64,000 nt of DNA from the NCBI GenBank assembly GCA_003599865.1, contig QZKS01000035.1:40605-104604 (forward strand). Reading direction: 5' to 3'. This DNA is from Desulfobacteraceae bacterium. GTDB lineage: Bacteria; Desulfobacterota; Desulfobacteria; Desulfobacterales; SURF-7. Of this stretch, positions 49,107 to 57,879 are shown piece after piece. The position numbers and the translations under genes were made by a program. The notes beneath the pieces were generated by a model that saw only the letters and a list, made by a program, of their open reading frames with translations, made no database searches and had not been told where the DNA came from. Within the stretch, counting starts at the first letter, position 1; each line of letters starts with the position of its first letter.

Positions 49107-49113
49107 AAAAAAA

Positions 49114-50100
49114 TCATCGCGGCATCCCCTGATCCTGTATCAGAACCTTGAGATACAGATCTCCGCGCTCACCATGGGATATGATCTTTCCCAGGCCCTG
49201 AAGCTTGAGCAGACTTCCATGCCTCGTTCCCGCCGGGACCGAGACCCGGAACAGCCGGTTCTGAAATCCCCAGGGGACATTCACCATTTTTTGTGTTCCG
49301 GTCAGGGATTCGTATATGCTGATGGCGAGCACACCATACATGTGCGGGGAATCCCCCTGGCTGACCGGATGGATAATCTGGAGCTTGTCCGTCTTTTTCC
49401 TGGCTGTAGCCTTCGCCACCTGCTCCATCACACCCACATGGGGGTAAGCCTGGAAAAGCTTGAGAAAAACAATACCGAACAAAAATCCGCCGATGTGTGC
49501 CCACCATGCGATCCCCGCCGCTCCGGCCTGACTTCCGGCCGCATTCAGCATCTGCATCAAAATCCAGATCCCCAGAAAGATAAATGCCGGCAGCTCCACA
49601 AACCAGGGAATGATGATGATGGGTATGATGGTTAAAATTTTGGATCGTGGATACAGCAGGAAATAAGCCCCCATCACCCCGGAAATGGCGCCGCTGGCTC
49701 CGATCGTGGGTATATTGGAATGCAGATTCAGGGCCAGATGCGACAATCCGGATGCCAGCCCGCAAAGAAGGTAGAAAACCAGATAGCGCAACGGACCAAG
49801 GCTGTCTTCAATATTGTCGCCGAAGATATACAAAGACCACATGTTGCCCAGGAGATGAAAAAATCCGCCATGCAGAAACATGAAGGAGATCAGGGAAAAC
49901 AACTGATCCCATGCGGAAAAATAGGAAGAAAAATGGGATATGGTATACCGGGCCGGAACCAGCCCGTAGATATAATTGAACCGGATCAGATCATCCCCCT
50001 GGGAGAGCTGCACCAGAAAGACAACTACATTGATTCCGATAATCGTGTTGTTGACTACCGGATAATTTCTCGAAGGTATGGTATCTCGAATCGGGATCAT
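49114..50100 (-). CDS. Rhomboid intramembrane protease with C-terminal DnaJ-C-like domain
   Basis: 328 aa. The N-terminal 225 residues form a six-helix rhomboid core: FMFLHGGFFHLLGNMWSLYI, the catalytic Ser in IGASGAISGVMG (about 135) and the catalytic His in WWAHIGGFLFG (about 201). Residues about 265-328 read FRVSVPAGTRHGSLLKLQGL and GERGDLYLKVLI. This closely matches the DnaJ C-terminal substrate-binding domain (IPAGxxxGxxLRLxGxG...GDLYVxxxV). The DnaJ-like part would face the cytosol or periplasm next to the protease and may select substrates. Downstream of nadC on the same strand. Confidence 0.88.
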   Translation of the reverse strand: MIPIRDTIPSRNYPVVNNTIIGINVVVFLVQLSQGDDLIRFNYIYGLVPARYTISHFSSYFSAWDQLFSLISFMFLHGGFFHLLGNMWSLYIFGDNIEDSLGPLRYLVFYLLCGLASGLSHLALNLHSNIPTIGASGAISGVMGAYFLLYPRSKILTIIPIIIIPWFVELPAFIFLGIWILMQMLNAAGSQAGAAGIAWWAHIGGFLFGIVFLKLFQAYPHVGVMEQVAKATARKKTDKLQIIHPVSQGDSPHMYGVLAISIYESLTGTQKMVNVPWGFQNRLFRVSVPAGTRHGSLLKLQGLGKIISHGERGDLYLKVLIQDQGMPR

Positions 50101-50118
50101 GTTTCAGCAGCCTGCGGG

Positions 50119-50955
50119 TTACAAGATGCGCATACTGATATCAACAGACGGCGCCGAATGGGTCAATGCCCCGGCGGAAATGATATCCACCCCTGTGCCG
50201 GCCAGTTCTCTCAGGTCCTTTTTGGTCACCATTCCGGAAACCTCGACTATGGCCTTGCCATTGATCCGGGAAACCGCCTCCCGAATCTGGGGAACGGTCA
50301 TATTGTCCAGCATGATGACATCCGCTTTGGCGGCAAGTGCTTCCTGAACCTGCACCATATCCGATACTTCCACTTCTATTTTGACAAGATGGGAAATCAT
50401 GCCCCGGAGCGTATGAACGGCGATGCCGATCCCGCCGCAGGCTGCAATATGGTTGTCCTTGATCAATACCCCGTCATACAGGCCCATGCGATGATTAGAA
50501 GCGCCTCCCATGCGCACGGCATATTTTTCAAGCGTTCGCAAGCCGGGTGTTGTTTTCCGGGTATCCACCAGACGGACCGGAAGGTCTTTTATAAGGGTTA
50601 TATAAGACCGGACGTGGGTGGCGATTCCCGACAGCCGCTGCAAAAAGTTCAGGGCGGTCCGCTCCCCCTTTAAAAGGGTTTTCAGGGAGCCGCTGACTTC
50701 CATGATGGTGGTCCCTGCTGAAATCTCATCCCCATCCCGATACGGGGAATCAAATCGGATTTCCGGGTCCAGATAGGAAAAAACCTGTTGTGCAACCCGG
50801 AGTCCGGCCAGGATCAATGATTCTTTTGCCAGAATGATGCCCTTTCCCTGGTTTTCATCGGGAATCAGGTTGTCGGTTGTGATATCTCCGGGACCAATAT
50901 CCTCCCGGATAGCCATCTCAATAATATCCTTGATTGCATGCATGGAAATTTCCAT
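50119..50955 (-). CDS. nadC: Nicotinate-nucleotide pyrophosphorylase (carboxylating), quinolinate PRTase
   Basis: Makes nicotinate mononucleotide from quinolinate and PRPP in NAD synthesis. The 278-aa sequence has REDIGPGDITTDNL, ERTALNFLQRLSGIAT, VDTRKTTPGLRTLEKYAV, GGASNHRMGLYDGVLIKDNH, VEVSDMVQVQEAL and VSGMVTKKDLRELAGTGVD, all standard NadC motifs. It begins 5 bp after valS and is followed 18 bp later by the rhomboid gene, so the three form a transcription unit. Confidence 0.96.
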   Translation of the reverse strand: MEISMHAIKDIIEMAIREDIGPGDITTDNLIPDENQGKGIILAKESLILAGLRVAQQVFSYLDPEIRFDSPYRDGDEISAGTTIMEVSGSLKTLLKGERTALNFLQRLSGIATHVRSYITLIKDLPVRLVDTRKTTPGLRTLEKYAVRMGGASNHRMGLYDGVLIKDNHIAACGGIGIAVHTLRGMISHLVKIEVEVSDMVQVQEALAAKADVIMLDNMTVPQIREAVSRINGKAIVEVSGMVTKKDLRELAGTGVDIISAGALTHSAPSVDISMRIL

Positions 50956-50960
50956 CCTTG

Positions 50961-53612
50961 TCAGCTGTTTTGAATCTCCCGGATCTTCTCCAGGTTGACC
51001 TGAATTTTGTGTAATTTTTCCTGCAGCTGATCGTTCTGATCCCGAACCTTTTGAACAACTTCCTCCGGCGCTTTGTCCATAAACCCTTTATTGTTCAGTT
51101 TCTTTTGAACCGTCGAAAGTTCCAGCCCGACCTTGCCTGCCTCCTTGGCAAGCCGTTCCTCTTCTTTGGAAAAATCGATCACGCCTTCCAGGGATACAAA
51201 TATGGTCACCCCCTCGACAAGAGAAGTTGCGGCCGACCGGGGACGCTCGCCCGACCCTGCAATATTCAGGCTTTCAAGCCTTGCAAGATTCCGGACCATT
51301 TCCTGGTGCGCGCCGATCAGCTCCCGCTTTTCCTGATCATCGGAGTGGATCGTTGCCGTGAGCATTCTGGACGGAGAGATGTTCATTTCACCCCGTATAT
51401 TCCGGATTCCGGTGATAATACCGATGATCGTCTCCATGACGGATACGGCAGCAGGATCTTCAAACCGGTTATCCGGATAATCGGCTTTCATGATGGAGTC
51501 ATGTGTCCCCGGTATTTTATCCCAGATCTCTTCGGTCACAAACGGAATAAGCGGATGCAGCAGAACCGTCGTATCCTTCAGGACTCTCCAGAGTACGGCG
51601 ATCGTGGCTGCCTTTTCCTCCTCGCCTTTTTTTCCGTACAGAACCGGTTTGACGGCCTCCAGATACCAGTCACAGAACTCATGCCAGACAAACCGGTACA
51701 GTGAGGCCGCAGCCTCGTTGAACCGGTAGTTGTCCAGAGATTCGGCAACGGATATGGTCAGCAGGCTGTTCTTTGAAAGGATCCATCGATCGGCAAGGGA
51801 AATTTTTTCTTCATCAAAAGCGCCGGGGTCTTCCGTAATATGCATGAGTGAAAACCGGACAGCGTTCCAGAGCTTGTTGATAAAATGCCGGTACCCCTCG
51901 ACCCTGCCTTCGGACAGCTTGATATCCCGTCCCATGGCGGCAAACGCCGCCAGGGTGAAACGGAAGGCATCGGTTCCGTACTTCTCGATCACTTCCAGGG
52001 GATCGATGACATTTCCCTTGGATTTGCTCATTTTCTTGCCATGTTCATCCCGCACCAGCGCATGAACATATACGTCCCTGAACGGGACTTCTTCCATGAA
52101 GTGAATTCCCATCATCATCATCCTGGCTACCCAGAAGAACAGAATATCAAAACCGGTAATCAGAACGGATGTGGGATAAAAGGTTTTCAGCAATGGTGTT
52201 TTGTCCGGCCAGCCCATGGTGGAAAACGGCCACAGGGCGGAACTGAACCATGTGTCCAGTACATCCGTTTCCCGGACCAGTTCACTGCTGCCGCAGGACT
52301 CGCAAGTTGAGGGATCGTCCATTTCCACCATCAGCCGGCTGCACTTCCCGCAGGTCCAGGCCGGTATTTGGTGGCCCCACCAGATCTGCCGGGATATGCA
52401 CCAGTCCTTGATGTTGTACATCCACTCATAATAGGTTTTTGTCCAGGATTCAGGTATGATCCTTGTCCTGCCGTCCTCAACCGCGGCAATGGCTTTTTTG
52501 GCCAGCGGGGTTGCCTTGACAAACCATTGTTTGGAAAGATTTGGCTCCACCACGGTCTTGCATCGATAGCAATTACCGACGCTGTGGTTATGCTGTTCCA
52601 TCCGTTCCAGGAGACCCTGTTCCTTGAGTGCCGCAACAACCGCTTCCCGGCAGGCAAACCGGTCCATCCCTTCGAATTGGCTCCCTGCTTCCTGCGCCAT
52701 ATTGCCGTCATCATTGATGACCTTTATGGATGAAAGGTTATGGCGGATCCCGATCTGAAAATCGTTGGGGTCGTGTGCCGGTGTCACCTTCAGGGCGCCG
52801 GTTCCGAATGCCATCTCAACATAGGTGTCCCGGATCACCGGGATGATCCTTCCGGTCAGCGGAAGAACAACCTCCTTGGCGGGTATGTTGAAATACCTCT
52901 CGTCATCCGGATGAATCGCAACCGCCGTATCTCCCAGCATGGTTTCCGGACGGGTGGTGGCAACGACAAGCCCTTCCGTGCTTCCCGGAAAAGGATACCG
53001 GATATGATACAGCCGGCCTTCCTGCTCATCGTGGTCCACTTCCAGATCGGACAAGGCTGTCCGGCATCGGGGACACCAGTTGATGATGTAATCGCCGCGG
53101 TAAATCAGTCCTTCCTTATAAAGTTGAACAAATACCTTCCTTACCGCAAGAGACAACCCCTCATCCATGGTAAATCTTTCCCGGTCCCAGTCACAGGAAG
53201 CACCCAGGCGTTTCAGCTGGTTGATGATCGCACTTCCGGATTCCTCCCTCCACCTCCAGACGGCTTCGACAAACTTTTCCCTGCCGAGCTGCTGCCTGTC
53301 CGTACCCTGGGATGCAAGCTTCCGCTCAACCACATTCTGGGTTGCGATCCCGGCATGATCCGTACCCGGCATCCATAATACATTGTCGCCTTTCAGTCTC
53401 CGGTACCGACAGAGGATATCCTGCATGGTGTTGTTCAGCGCATGCCCCATATGCAGCACCCCGGTGACATTGGGTGGCGGGATGACAATGGAAAATGGTT
53501 TTCGATCACCGGCTTCATCCGCGGCAAACAGTTTCCGTTCTTCCCAGATTGCATACCACTTTTTCTCCACATCATGCGGCTCATAACTTTTATCGATCAA
53601 ACCTGAACTCAT
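50961..53612 (-). CDS. valS: Valyl-tRNA synthetase
   Basis: Class I synthetase of 883 aa. It has VIPPPNVTGVLHMGHALN (HIGH motif), an editing domain inserted in the Rossmann fold (VATTRPETMLGDTAVAIHP), the KMSKS signature in DEHGKKMSKSKGNVIDPLEV, the anticodon-binding domain, and a C-terminal coiled coil (LAKEAGKVGLELSTVQKKL). The ATG at 53612 follows AAGGG. A TTG two codons upstream opens the frame. It is the first gene of the valS-nadC-rhomboid unit. Confidence 0.97.
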   Translation of the reverse strand: MSSGLIDKSYEPHDVEKKWYAIWEERKLFAADEAGDRKPFSIVIPPPNVTGVLHMGHALNNTMQDILCRYRRLKGDNVLWMPGTDHAGIATQNVVERKLASQGTDRQQLGREKFVEAVWRWREESGSAIINQLKRLGASCDWDRERFTMDEGLSLAVRKVFVQLYKEGLIYRGDYIINWCPRCRTALSDLEVDHDEQEGRLYHIRYPFPGSTEGLVVATTRPETMLGDTAVAIHPDDERYFNIPAKEVVLPLTGRIIPVIRDTYVEMAFGTGALKVTPAHDPNDFQIGIRHNLSSIKVINDDGNMAQEAGSQFEGMDRFACREAVVAALKEQGLLERMEQHNHSVGNCYRCKTVVEPNLSKQWFVKATPLAKKAIAAVEDGRTRIIPESWTKTYYEWMYNIKDWCISRQIWWGHQIPAWTCGKCSRLMVEMDDPSTCESCGSSELVRETDVLDTWFSSALWPFSTMGWPDKTPLLKTFYPTSVLITGFDILFFWVARMMMMGIHFMEEVPFRDVYVHALVRDEHGKKMSKSKGNVIDPLEVIEKYGTDAFRFTLAAFAAMGRDIKLSEGRVEGYRHFINKLWNAVRFSLMHITEDPGAFDEEKISLADRWILSKNSLLTISVAESLDNYRFNEAAASLYRFVWHEFCDWYLEAVKPVLYGKKGEEEKAATIAVLWRVLKDTTVLLHPLIPFVTEEIWDKIPGTHDSIMKADYPDNRFEDPAAVSVMETIIGIITGIRNIRGEMNISPSRMLTATIHSDDQEKRELIGAHQEMVRNLARLESLNIAGSGERPRSAATSLVEGVTIFVSLEGVIDFSKEEERLAKEAGKVGLELSTVQKKLNNKGFMDKAPEEVVQKVRDQNDQLQEKLHKIQVNLEKIREIQNS

Positions 53613-53633
53613 ATCCAACCCTTCCCTGTCCTC

Positions 53634-53669
53634 AAAAAATTAAAAAGGGGATTATCAAGCATAATCCCC
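53634..53669 (-). terminator. Rho-independent terminator of the IELTD-repeat gene
   Basis: On the minus strand a perfect 9-bp stem (GGGGATTAT, loop GCTTG, ATAATCCCC; 53647-53669) is followed by TTTTTAATTTTTT. It ends transcription of the acidic repeat gene before valS. Confidence 0.88.
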
Positions 53670-53783
53670 GGTATCATTTCAGTCATGCAATGGTTTGTTT
53701 TGAAAAATCCCCGAAGCGTTCCCAAAAGACGGAACGTTCCGCAAGCCGGTCATCAACAGGAACAACATGATCCAAAACCGGTC

Positions 53784-54725
53784 TTACTCATCCTGAACCT
53801 CGATATCCTCCAGGAGTGCCTTTTTGATTTTTTGGATTTCCGATGAAACCGCCTTTTCGATCATTTCCGTCAAAAGCAGATCGATCTTTTCAGAAAGCAT
53901 TTCCCTGACAACTTTTTCAATGGTCATCTCGACCTGCTCCTTTGTAATCCGATCCTTGCCCAGGCATTCACTACTCTCGCGGATAATCTTGTCTCCGGGA
54001 TGCAGCTTTGATTCAAATTTAAAATCAATGGGCGCCCCTTTTTTCCGGTTATCACTCACCTGGACCTTCACAACGCCGGGCTGATCCGTCTTCCCGGCTG
54101 CTTCCGGTTCATCCCGGCCGGACTTTTCGGAAACGGTCAGGACAGTGCCGAGATCCGATCCCAGGGATTCCGAAAATTCATTATCCAGTTCATAGTCAAA
54201 GTCGGCCTGGTCTTCAGCAGGAATGTCAATCTCTTCATCCGGCTCCAAAAGATCCGCTTCCAGATCAAGTAGATCCTGGTCGTCAAGATCCAGTGTCTTT
54301 TCCGTTTCATCCGGATCAACCGTCCTATCGGGCTCCACCTCAATGAGAATGGCTTCCGATTCAAGCGTTTCCATCAGATCGATCGGTTCATCATCATGGA
54401 TCTCTTCTTCTCCGGAAATATCCGTCAACTCAATCAGTTCATCTTCATCTGAAATATCCGCAGAATCCTGGGAAAGGGCTTCGGCAGGGTCGGTCAACTC
54501 GATGATTTCATCATCAGCCGTATCGGTCAGCTCAACAATGCCGTCATCCGGTTCCGGGATGTCAATGGTATCGGTCAGTTCGATAACCCCGTCTTCATCA
54601 ACCGGGTCCGTCAGTTCCAGAATCTCTTCGTCATCGGATGATTCGGCAAGCTCGTTCAGCTCGATGATTTCATCCTCATCCATCGCTGAATCTTTTGTAT
54701 TTTTACCGGGTTCTCTCTTTTCCAT
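53784..54725 (-). CDS. Highly acidic protein with IELTD repeats
   Basis: 313 aa. Residues about 17-110 contain at least six tandem copies of a motif [D/E]-x-[I/V]-[I/V/L]-E-L-T-D (for example EILELTDPVDEDGVIELTDT and GIVELTDTADDEIIELTDPA). This stretch and the next 100 residues are Asp/Glu-rich and probably disordered. The C-terminal 60 residues are helical (KVVREMLSEKIDLLLTEMIE), reminiscent of short C-terminal helical domains in delta-proteobacterial polar or response-regulator proteins. I recognise no family. It has its own terminator, and no partner gene is adjacent. Confidence 0.85.
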   Translation of the reverse strand: MEKREPGKNTKDSAMDEDEIIELNELAESSDDEEILELTDPVDEDGVIELTDTIDIPEPDDGIVELTDTADDEIIELTDPAEALSQDSADISDEDELIELTDISGEEEIHDDEPIDLMETLESEAILIEVEPDRTVDPDETEKTLDLDDQDLLDLEADLLEPDEEIDIPAEDQADFDYELDNEFSESLGSDLGTVLTVSEKSGRDEPEAAGKTDQPGVVKVQVSDNRKKGAPIDFKFESKLHPGDKIIRESSECLGKDRITKEQVEMTIEKVVREMLSEKIDLLLTEMIEKAVSSEIQKIKKALLEDIEVQDE

Positions 54726-54976
54726 TATATCAACCCCGCTTCATTATATAAAAAAATAGCCGCCCAGAAAACCAGTTCAAGTCTATCAAGCCCCTATAAT
54801 TTTTGGAAAATTAGCATACCCCATATCCAGTGTCAAGGCATTTGCTCCCATACCGTACAACAAAAAAATGTCTTTACAAAACCGGAATTTTTGCTCAAGA
54901 TGGAAATCAACAGGATTGTTAACCATATGAACAGATTAACTATTTCTTAGCCGAGCATTCATCCCTTATCTTTAGC

Positions 54977-55750
54977 ATGAGAAGATTTTCAATACAACCC
55001 CGGGATATCAATGGATCATCCGCCGTCATATCCGGCGATGAGGCCAACCATATTCAAAATGTCCTTCGCCTGTCTCCGGGCCATGTGATCCAGCTGTTTG
55101 ACGGAACAGGGGTTGCGTACACGGCAAAAATCGAAAGCCTGGCTCCAGGCAAAATACAGGTAACCATCCTTGAAAAATTCCAGCCCCAAACAGAATCGCC
55201 GATCCGGCTGGTCATTGCACAGGCCATGCTGAAGGACAAGAAAATGGATCATCTTGTTCCGCCGCTCACGGAACTCGGCATGACCCGGTTCATACCGTTT
55301 ATCGCGGAACGATCCGTTGCCCGTCCGGATTCCGGCCGTTTGACCAAGCGCATGGACCGGTGGGAAAAAATCGCAACCGAATCCCTGAAACAATGCAAAA
55401 GGAACCAGACCCCGATAATCGGGCCGGTATTATCCTTTCCCGAAGTCCTGGCATTTGGCAAAACCTGCAACTCCCGGATCCTGTTCTGGGAAAACAGCAG
55501 GACCCCGGTCCGGATCCCGGAACCGGGCAATGACCTTTCCGGACATCAAACCGTCCTGGTTCTGGGGCCCGAGGGCGGATTTTCCGATAACGAAATTGAG
55601 CAGGCCCGGCAGGCTGATTTCCTCATCGCCTCCCTGGGGCCGCGCATTTTAAAAGCGGAAACCGCACCCATTGCCGCCTGCACGATTATCCAATATCTTT
55701 TTGGCGACATGGGTAACAAATATCTTGACAAAGCACCAGGTATCCATTAA
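54977..55750 (+). CDS. rsmE: 16S rRNA (uracil1498-N3)-methyltransferase
   Basis: SPOUT-family enzyme methylating U1498 of 16S rRNA with SAM. The 257-aa sequence has an N-terminal PUA-like domain (AVISGDEANHIQNVLRLSPG) and a trefoil-knot domain: LVIAQAMLKDKKMDHLVPPL, KLTELGMTRFIPF-type region, VLVLGPEGGFSDNEIEQA and SLGPRILKAETAPIAACTII, the SAM-binding knot. It lies 22 bp upstream of tRNA-Phe on the same strand. Confidence 0.95.
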   Translation: MRRFSIQPRDINGSSAVISGDEANHIQNVLRLSPGHVIQLFDGTGVAYTAKIESLAPGKIQVTILEKFQPQTESPIRLVIAQAMLKDKKMDHLVPPLTELGMTRFIPFIAERSVARPDSGRLTKRMDRWEKIATESLKQCKRNQTPIIGPVLSFPEVLAFGKTCNSRILFWENSRTPVRIPEPGNDLSGHQTVLVLGPEGGFSDNEIEQARQADFLIASLGPRILKAETAPIAACTIIQYLFGDMGNKYLDKAPGIH

Positions 55751-55772
55751 TAACAGCTCTTGTTTCAAGCAA

Positions 55773-55848
<76 letters not shown>

Positions 55849-55857
55849 GCAAAAAAA

Positions 55858-55894
55858 GGGCTTTACAGAGGTTAAATCTGTAAGCCCTTTTTTT
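55858..55894 (+). terminator. Rho-independent terminator after tRNA-Phe
   Basis: A stem GGGCTTTACAGA / TCTGTAAGCCC with one bulged T and a 7-base loop is followed by seven T. A7 upstream of the stem makes it functional in both directions. Confidence 0.9.
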
Positions 55895-56128
55895 GTGGGG
55901 TTTTGCGGATATACATGCTTGCAAACTGATATTTAGAAAGGTTTCACAGAAATTATATTTGAGTCTTTTTTAATTGTCGATTTTTTTGTACAACCCCTGT
56001 ACAACTTTTTTGTTTTTCACACTCCCGTCTTTTAAAGATTAGAGTCTTGATTTATTATTCAAATTTAACATACACTCAGAAATCTAAATCATACCAAAAT
56101 TTCGCACAAATGAATGGAGACAATCATT

Positions 56129-56476
56129 ATGAAATTAGATATTATAGAGATTATTATTAACATGATTGGAATATTGATTGCTGCACTTTTATTATGGTGG
56201 GATCAGCGAGCTTTTCTTCTCTATTTTTTCATTATTGTTGTCTGGAGAATACATGCATCTGCTAATTTCATTAGAGCTTTTTTACGAGTGAATGGCATGA
56301 TAGATGAAGCGCGGCAATTAACAATCATAAAGCAATTTAATATACCAAAAGAGAAAATGGATTTTAGCACATATTTTAGTGACAGCCTTAAAGGTATGAC
56401 TCAAAAAGAAATAAATGAATTGCGAAATGATTTTGATATTATTGCTCCAAAATTAAGTAGATTTATAAAACTTTAA
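56129..56476 (+). CDS. Small membrane protein of unknown function
   Basis: 115 aa from the ATG at 56129, where GGAG lies 9 bases upstream. An in-frame ATG at 56114 is the alternative. Two membrane segments lie in the first 50 residues (IIEIIINMIGILIAALLLWW, AFLLYFFIIVVW). The C-terminus is a soluble helical part. I recognise no family. It is much more AT-rich than the core genes, with many ATA/TTA codons, consistent with transfer. It is the first gene after tRNA-Phe. Confidence 0.65.
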   Translation: MKLDIIEIIINMIGILIAALLLWWDQRAFLLYFFIIVVWRIHASANFIRAFLRVNGMIDEARQLTIIKQFNIPKEKMDFSTYFSDSLKGMTQKEINELRNDFDIIAPKLSRFIKL

Positions 56477-56560
56477 AATATTATATATACCATAGTCGAC
56501 TTATACTTCTTAAAGAAAATTTCGAATGCCAACTTAAGGCTCAAAAAATGGAGAAAAAAT

Positions 56561-56851
56561 ATGAGTTTGGATTGGGGATTATTAGCTCAATGGTCTGCAT
56601 CGATTATGACTGCTGGTGGTTTTGCGGGTGGTTTTGCATACTTCCTTTTTAAAAGACTTGTAGATAATAAACTTAGGCAAGAATTAGAAGGATATAAATC
56701 CGGACTGGCAAAGCAACTTGAGGACCACAAACAGGATCTAAAATTTCAATTACAGAATCATCAAAAATCAATTGACAAAGATTTACATGAATTCTCTATT
56801 CAGTTTTCTCGGTTGGATCGGGATGTGTCAGATTTAATTTCTAAAGTCTAA
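56561..56851 (+). CDS. Small membrane-anchored coiled-coil protein
   Basis: 96 aa. One membrane helix (about 9-29, WSASIMTAGGFAGGFAYFLF) is followed by a coiled coil (KLRQELEGYKSGLAKQLEDH). The ribosome site GGAG lies 7 bases before the ATG. I recognise no family. It is AT-rich like its neighbours. The next frame begins 6 bp after its stop, so the two may be an operon or one gene broken by a frameshift, since the join DLISKV / MSEIRYIL would continue a helical chain. Confidence 0.65.
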   Translation: MSLDWGLLAQWSASIMTAGGFAGGFAYFLFKRLVDNKLRQELEGYKSGLAKQLEDHKQDLKFQLQNHQKSIDKDLHEFSIQFSRLDRDVSDLISKV

Positions 56852-56857
56852 GGCATC

Positions 56858-57295
56858 ATGAGTGAAATTAGATATATTTTATCTGACAGGATTTTTTTGC
56901 GACCGAATCTTAATTCAAATCAAGAAACTGCTTTTAAAAATTTTCAATTATCCGTAAGACGGATAGAAGATTTGATAGATAATTTTGGCAAGGCATTATT
57001 TGATAATTTTCTTTATTTAGACAAGGATATTAATATCCTATGTGTAAAATGGCTATGGGAGATCCGACCACTTATTACACGCTTAAATGATATCGAATTT
57101 CAATTCAAACTACTACTTGATACCAAAACCGCTGAAGATGGCACATTCCTTTTGGCACTAAATGAGGCAATCACTAATGTAAACCCTAATAAAGAATCAT
57201 CTTTATTAGGAAATGAAATTACCATAGCATTTAAAAAACGATTAGGAATTCCATTAGATGAAGGATATCTAAAAAGTAATACTGCCGACACGTAG
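56858..57295 (+). CDS. Hypothetical helical protein
   Basis: 145 aa, predicted mainly helical, soluble, with no signal peptide. Sequence such as FQLSVRRIEDLIDNFGKALF and LWEIRPLITRLNDIEFQFKL shows no family motif that I recognise. The start lacks a clear ribosome site, which fits translation by reinitiation after the upstream stop, or a frameshifted single gene. Composition is AT-rich, unlike the core genome. Confidence 0.6.
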   Translation: MSEIRYILSDRIFLRPNLNSNQETAFKNFQLSVRRIEDLIDNFGKALFDNFLYLDKDINILCVKWLWEIRPLITRLNDIEFQFKLLLDTKTAEDGTFLLALNEAITNVNPNKESSLLGNEITIAFKKRLGIPLDEGYLKSNTADT

Positions 57296-57500
57296 AATTT
57301 GTATAGAGTTTTTGCAAAAACGCAGTCAATAAAATGTTGCCGATTTTTGCAATGTGGTGAGCATATTTAGAGAGAGATATTAAGACTTATCTTCATTATT
57401 CTTTTTAAGGCCATGGGGGGGGCTCCTGGCTCAAAGGATAACAAGCAAAGCGCCTGAAAACCCTGTGAAAACCAAACACATGAATCGAAACAGGCAGAAG

Positions 57501-57604
57501 CCTTGCTCTCCGCCAAGGAGTCGCGGCCTCGCGGGAATAGCGCCCAGAAGGCGCAACGAATAACCGGCGCCTTAGCGCCGAACACATAGCGTGCCTTAGC
57601 ACGC
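57501..57604. repeat. Row of five short GC-rich hairpins
   Basis: Five perfect or near-perfect stem-loops in 104 bp: CCTTG/CAAGG (57501-57518), CGCG-GCCT-CGCG (57522-57533), GCGCC-CAGAA-GGCGC (57540-57554), CGGCGC-CTTA-GCGCCG (57565-57580) and GCGTGC-CTTA-GCACGC (57589-57604). The last two share the CTTA tetraloop and 6-bp stems with different sequences, so pairing is conserved instead of sequence. No gene covers them. Confidence 0.7.
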
Positions 57605-57611
57605 AACAAAT

Positions 57612-57804
57612 AAGACCCAGCGAACCGGACCCCTTGTCCCCCCTCAAATCAAAATAGACCGGCCCGCGAGCGCGTGAGCGCGAAGCATCTTGGGCCGTAC
57701 CGAATAGACAGATTTCTGTCAAGTTAGCGAAGCGCTTGACAAAGAAATCTGTCATCGGGAAAAGGGGGGAGTTTGAGGGGGGAAAAGGGGTCTCGCTGGG
57801 TCTT
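57612..57804. repeat. 193-bp inverted-repeat element with nested hairpins
   Basis: Outer arms: AAGACCCAGCGA at 57612-57623 pairs perfectly with 57793-57804, and GACCCCTT-g-TCCCCCCTCAAA (57628-57648) pairs with 57772-57792. Inside lie a GGCCC/GGGCC hairpin (57661-57696) that encloses GCGC-GTGA-GCGC, and a long hairpin at 57707-57753 with stem GACAGATTTCT then GTCAAG. Every arm is palindromic in turn. It could be a structured non-autonomous mobile element or a noncoding RNA. Confidence 0.7.
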
Positions 57805-57812
57805 CAAATGAC

Positions 57813-57854
57813 GCGGCTTTGCCGCACATCCAGAAAAGACCAGGCCGATAGGCC
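57813..57854. repeat. Two small hairpins between the larger palindromes
   Basis: GCGGC-TTT-GCCGC at 57813-57825 and GGCC-GATA-GGCC at 57843-57854, both perfect, continue the hairpin series between the two large inverted repeats. Confidence 0.6.
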
Positions 57855-57879
57855 GTTCCGCATCAAAATGAAAGAATAC

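Noticed and set aside
54223..54759. 178-aa Ser-rich open frame opposite the IELTD-repeat gene
   Set aside because: It is the antisense reading of the Asp/Glu repeat codons. The minus-strand gene has a terminator and coherent protein features.
55987..56005. Attachment-site core repeat TGTACAAC x2
   Set aside because: It is close to the tRNA but outside it, and no matching copy marks the other island end, so it is not called as att.
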